From NCBI RefSeq assembly GCF_000764305.2, contig NW_025939233.1:30590-94589 (forward strand): a DNA stretch of 64,000 bases. The letters are read 5' to 3'. Position 1 is the first letter of the stretch. Each line of letters opens with the position of its first letter. The notes under the pieces were generated by a model. It saw only the letters and a list, made by a program, of their open reading frames with translations. It searched no databases and had not been told where the DNA came from. Shown here piece by piece: positions 59,651-64,000 of this stretch. Position numbers and translations under genes: made by a program. Origin of the DNA: Hyalella azteca (lineage: Eukaryota; Arthropoda; Malacostraca; Amphipoda; Hyalellidae).

Positions 59651-61750
59651 CCACCGTAGATAATCACCACATTGTAGTTGTGTAATCACCACATTATTGA
59701 TGCGCCTCACTCGATGTGTCGATCGTATCGTCGTCAATGGTGAACGTTCAAAATTGTGAGTTTCATATGTATATAAGACTCCGTCGACGATTCAGTCCAT
59801 GATTTTGAATATGATTCTGCCTGCTACACTCAAGTCTTCGGAGTGGTATTATGCTCATACCTGGACATTTTGATTTTCTTTTCTGTCTTTTATTCAATTC
59901 CAGTCGATTCTTTATTCCATTTCGTTCTTATAATTATATTCCTAAATTGTTTGATGCAAAGCATTACGAAGAAATTGCATCCTCCTACGAATTAAATTCG
60001 CATGATGATGAAAAATTGTAATGCATCAGCTTCTTGTTGCATTTTATTCACTACATGGCTTTACTATATACTACGTGTGGAACGAATCATTCAAATTTGC
60101 AACTATATCTCGAACATTACTGATATATTTATATTCCCCTCTGAGCTGCGTTCACATTTCTCATCTAGCCATTACTGCACCAACACAAAATATTGTTTAG
60201 GTGGGTTAAAACACCTGCGCAAAACCTAGACCCTTTGCACAAGTATACAACATTTGTCATCGATGATCCTATAATAGTAACAATAGTCTGCATCATAATT
60301 CGGTCGAGTGGGCTGAGTTTTGCGAAGCTAAAATATGTATCATCACCAGTGATACATTTACTATTCTTTTGTTTTCATAATTCTGATATTTAACTTTGAG
60401 AAACGTTTTTACACCAGAATTGGTCCAATTAACCGATATATTTCATCGAAAAACCGGAAATGTTCCCGAATTTATTAAAACAAGTGACCATGAGCATATT
60501 TTTGGGTGCTTCAATTATTGTTCGGAGGAATCCAAATTAAAATTATTATGTTCGGAAAAATCTCGGAATGGTAANTAACTATGATATCAATCATTATATA
60601 AAATTATTCCGTTTCAGCAAAGCCGATGAGTCTGTGATTTTCATATAGTATAAAACGTTTAAAATTATATGCCAGGAGGCGAGTTGATGGAGCAGTCTTG
60701 CAGCTTCGACCGCAATAACGTTATGTTAGATGTGCGATAAAAACCTAGAGGACACAGAGGATTTTTTTTGTGACGAAAACCTGGAATTTGCTGAAGGAAA
60801 TGGTTACATTGAATCTCACCGTTGCAAGGATACAACCAATTAAGGGTAATTTGTACACCTGGCTGAATATCTGCTTTTTTCGAGATGTTGCAAGAAAATG
60901 GAGCTTGGTGAATAGAATCGGGTTGCACAAGAATTTCATTTCTTGAAAGAGAAACCCCACATTTAATTTTTTCTTTACTATTAGAAGTATATGTTTTAGC
61001 CGACTTGGTAGCATTTTATTATTTAGCCTGAATTTTTTCGATATGAATATCTTGAAGTGGCGATAGCGCTGAATTCGAATTGGATATTCGCGCACACATA
61101 CGAATGCCCCATACATAATTTTGGGGTCTTCTGGTTTCCTTCAATTGAATTGCTTCACGCAAATTGCCGCCTGAATTCCCTAAACAAAGAAGTGAGTGGG
61201 GAGAATTCTAATCTGTAGTCCTTGACTCCCGATGATTATCAGAAACATATGGAGAATAACTTTCTTTTACCTCCACATCTTTTTTCTTTTACATCCTTTT
61301 ATCTTGTACATGGAACAAGCTACGAGTATTCATTTCGACCATTTCAGTTAAAGTATAATATATGGTATGCGATTGCAAGTGAACGGCAGATGAACAACAA
61401 CAACACATGAACAACATATTTCCTTACTATATAATTAAGTGAACATGAAATAAATATGGTATTCCATAGGTAAAAATTATGAAATATAGAAATAACTGAA
61501 AATAAAATTATTGAATGAAATAGAAATTGTATTTTTGAAATTAAATGAAATTAAGATTACTCCTTCTTCACCACAGGTATGAGTTATAATTAATTCACGA
61601 AAAACCGCAATTCAAGTTTTCACCTCAGAACCGCTTCATTAAACGTTCTGCACACGCTTATTTTCTGAGGTTTCAACAATTGGATAAATAAGCCGCGTGC
61701 CCTGAACTACAGGTATTACAGGCGAGCCGCCTGATTTAGACCTCAATAAG
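59651..61750. other. Unannotated stretch with one N
   Basis: A 60-codon plus frame (60396-60573) ends at ggaatggtaa followed by N, which could be a 5' splice site (g|gtaant), but the peptide is unrecognised. The minus-strand frame 60745-61116 is unrecognised. Confidence 0.45.
60574..60574. other. Single undetermined base (N)
   Basis: Unlike the N at 14855, no duplicated sequence flanks it, so it is either an ambiguous base call or a minimal gap. Confidence 0.9.
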
Positions 61751-61890
61751 AGCCGGCTAATTGTCGTAAGCAACGCCTGTTCGGCGTCTCAGAGATCGCT
61801 ATCTAAGCCGTGTCGAAGTGAGCCGGCGAGGTGTCGTAAGCGACGCCTGTTCGGTGTCTCAGAGATCGCTATCTAAGCCGCGTCGAAGTC
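61751..61890. repeat. 70-bp GC-rich tandem duplication
   Basis: The unit starting agccggc(t/g)a is present twice (61751-61820 and 61821-61890), with shared gtcgtaagc(a/g)acgcctgttcgg and tctcagagatcgctatctaa. Only about six differences were seen. It sits in a GC-richer island (61680-62040) that has no recognisable frame. Confidence 0.9.
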
Positions 61891-64000
61891 TCCTTGGTAC
61901 GGCGGGTGTGATCAGGCGGCGCCACGACAATGGCTCTTCAATAGCGAGCCTCCGAGACTGACGTCCTAGCTGATATGCGTCGGTCGCACTCCGTGGCTAC
62001 CACGACACGTGTAACCTCGTGGGTTTGTGAAGACCAGTTAACGCCTCGCTAATTATCATGTATAACATTGCCAAATATGTGTGAGTTCGAATGCTGCAAA
62101 GGAACTGATTTTGCACTTCTTAATTAGATTTGAGCTCAGGTGACAACTCGCTAAGCACTCAGCTCACCAGGCTATATGGAATATTTGCGGCTTTTAAACT
62201 GAAACGTCAAATATACCGGGAATTCCAAAGTTCCTACACTAATTTGCAATAATTTTTAACTTGATTTCTGTATCTATAAATACCCATTAAAATATTTCAA
62301 ACAATGATCTTTCTATGAGCATGCATTCTGTCTTTACGTCAGAAAGAATTACTTCAATAATTAGAGCCAATCGTAAGAAAAGAAAATTAGATGAAGAATT
62401 TAAAACTAAAATACGTCTGATAACCCATATGCCATAACTCAACTGATAAGGCTTCAAGTAGACAGTGTCACTATATTCAAAACTACGACGTGGGATCAAA
62501 TTATGTACATTTCAATCTTGAAACCACCTCAAAGTCCCTTATGACATTGACGAACAAATGGCCTTGAGTTTTTTTTTCAATCTTGAGCGTTGTACGTCCC
62601 ACAATCTCACCCTTGATCACCGTTGTATCCGCCACGAAATTCAGCCAAGCAACGATCGCTGATGTGCCACGAGACCTCAGGCTCGCCACTCAATCATCCT
62701 CGTGGCTTATCTGGCCAGCCATCAGGGTGCTGTCCAGAGCACAATTAGGGATGTTTGTGTTGTAGTTGTGAAATATCTAGCAGACACCTCATTATGACGC
62801 AAACGAGAAGCGTTTAACACACGTCTAACTGTTCATACACGCCCACACAAACTGATGCTGTCGAGGGAGCAGCGTGATGGTCATTGGTCTGCTGCTCGCT
62901 TGTGCTGGCGTGAATCTTATTCGAACGCTGTTTTTGAATCGTGTTTTGTTCATTATATTCCAAAGACATTGTAGATATTGGGTTGCAACGATGCATTAAT
63001 CCATCGTAGTGTAAATTAAGCATGTCCGTACAAATGCATACTGTCAGAAATTCATGATTATTGGGCAACTTAGAAGTCGCTAACAAATTCGAACCCTCGA
63101 TGTCTTTACAGGAATATTTTCTTGATTTATATTGGGGTCGAATGTAAATTCCGACTAAACTAGCGTTCGTTTTAGCTAAAAACAAATAATGTTTCATATG
63201 GTTTATCATAGACAAGCAGACCTAAAATTTGAGTATACTGTAGAATGGGAAAATTTGTTCTTTTAAGCAGGTTTGATTGAAGACCAGAGAATTTGTTTTG
63301 TTGACATTTTTCTTATTAGTTTTTCAATATATCGAATAATATTATTCGTATGCGTTGGTAAATCAAAAATCAGGTTACTGAAAGACATTATAATGTGTTA
63401 ACAACGTTAGAGTACTTGCTTTTTATATATTTTTTTCGAAATGGTGATGAAGTAGATCTCCAAAATGTTTTCAACGACGATATTTTTAATATACTTGGCG
63501 TTTTCTTTGCTGTTGAATTCTTGGTGAACTTGCGATTCAAGCAAGCTAATGATAAAAACTACACGAATTACGCACTAAATTGAATAAATACTTACAACGG
63601 GTAGAACTCTACCCCACTAAAAACTTCCTCTGTAATGCTTGAATTCCGGCGTACGCAACGAGCAAATTTCCAATTAATTTTATGACCGGAATTTTTATAT
63701 AGGCTATGGCTGTCCATTTCAAAATAGCCTCATGATAATCTTCAAAACCATGTTTTAAAGGCCAATAACTTCAAGACCCAACTTGACACTTCAGCTATCT
63801 TAGTACAGATTAATTCATCTATCTTGGTACTGATGCATAAAATTTTCAATAAGAAATGCATTCATGCAATTTTCGATAGGCGACTGTCATTTTAGCATAT
63901 TTGTTCAATAACGTAAATCAGCTAAGCGATGTCATTTCTCTAACTTCCTGTAAACATTAAAAATCCGTTAGTTTGCATAAAATCTAACTAATTTATGAGG
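61891..64000. other. Unannotated stretch to the window end
   Basis: Two minus-strand frames, 62501-62689 (KGEIVGRTTLKIEKKTQGHL) and 62814-63215 (133 codons), are open but unrecognised. I see no repeat or RNA gene. Confidence 0.45.

Noticed and set aside
62501..62689. Minus-strand frame with KGEIVGRTTLKIEKK
   Set aside because: It looks protein-like but matches no family I can name, and no splice sites were clear.
62814..63215. 133-codon minus-strand frame
   Set aside because: No family resemblance and no conserved-looking block. Treated as chance.

Overview
This is an A+T-rich eukaryotic window that looks like intergenic or intronic DNA from an arthropod. A malacostracan or other crustacean is plausible, but the species cannot be read from the sequence. 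There is no operon structure, no long open reading frame and no rRNA or tRNA gene. I found no host protein-coding gene that I can support. Almost everything recognisable is a decayed mobile element, a tandem repeat, a foldable inverted repeat or an assembly artefact.

Layout. At 3.1-4.6 kb lies a dead IS630/Tc1/mariner-type transposon. The middle of its transposase is replaced by a 17-unit minisatellite made from its own catalytic segment. At 14.4-16.6 kb are a GC-rich hairpin, a false duplication around a single N, a 51-bp C-tract minisatellite, and a Penelope-like retroelement fragment that opens with a complete-looking minimal hammerhead ribozyme. A 35-bp minisatellite occupies two nearby loci (17.8 and 18.7-19.2 kb). 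A dispersed repeat family occurs in opposite orientations at 21.7-22.2 and 33.8-34.2 kb. At 27.76-28.72 kb is a foldback transposon with 357/539-bp inverted arms, internal subrepeats and a perfect 9-bp target-site duplication. At 29.61 kb is an exact Nextera mate-pair junction adapter, so the sequence on its two sides may not be contiguous in the genome.

The right half has a 39-bp minisatellite carrying four perfect CRE palindromes (39.87-40.09 kb) and a 5'-truncated CR1/Jockey-like LINE on the minus strand (40.7-41.36 kb). At 48.3-54.5 kb, one copy of a diverged duplicated segment sits next to a second copy enclosed between ~500-bp inverted arms, which looks like a second, larger foldback-like structure. 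A nearly identical 1.48-kb tandem duplication lies at 55.5-58.5 kb, and a minus-strand Penelope-like GIY-YIG endonuclease relic at 59.1-59.65 kb.

The most notable items are the hammerhead motif with its Penelope-like fragment, the two foldback-type elements, and the minisatellite seeded by transposase catalytic codons. All family assignments come from motifs read by eye; no database search was run.
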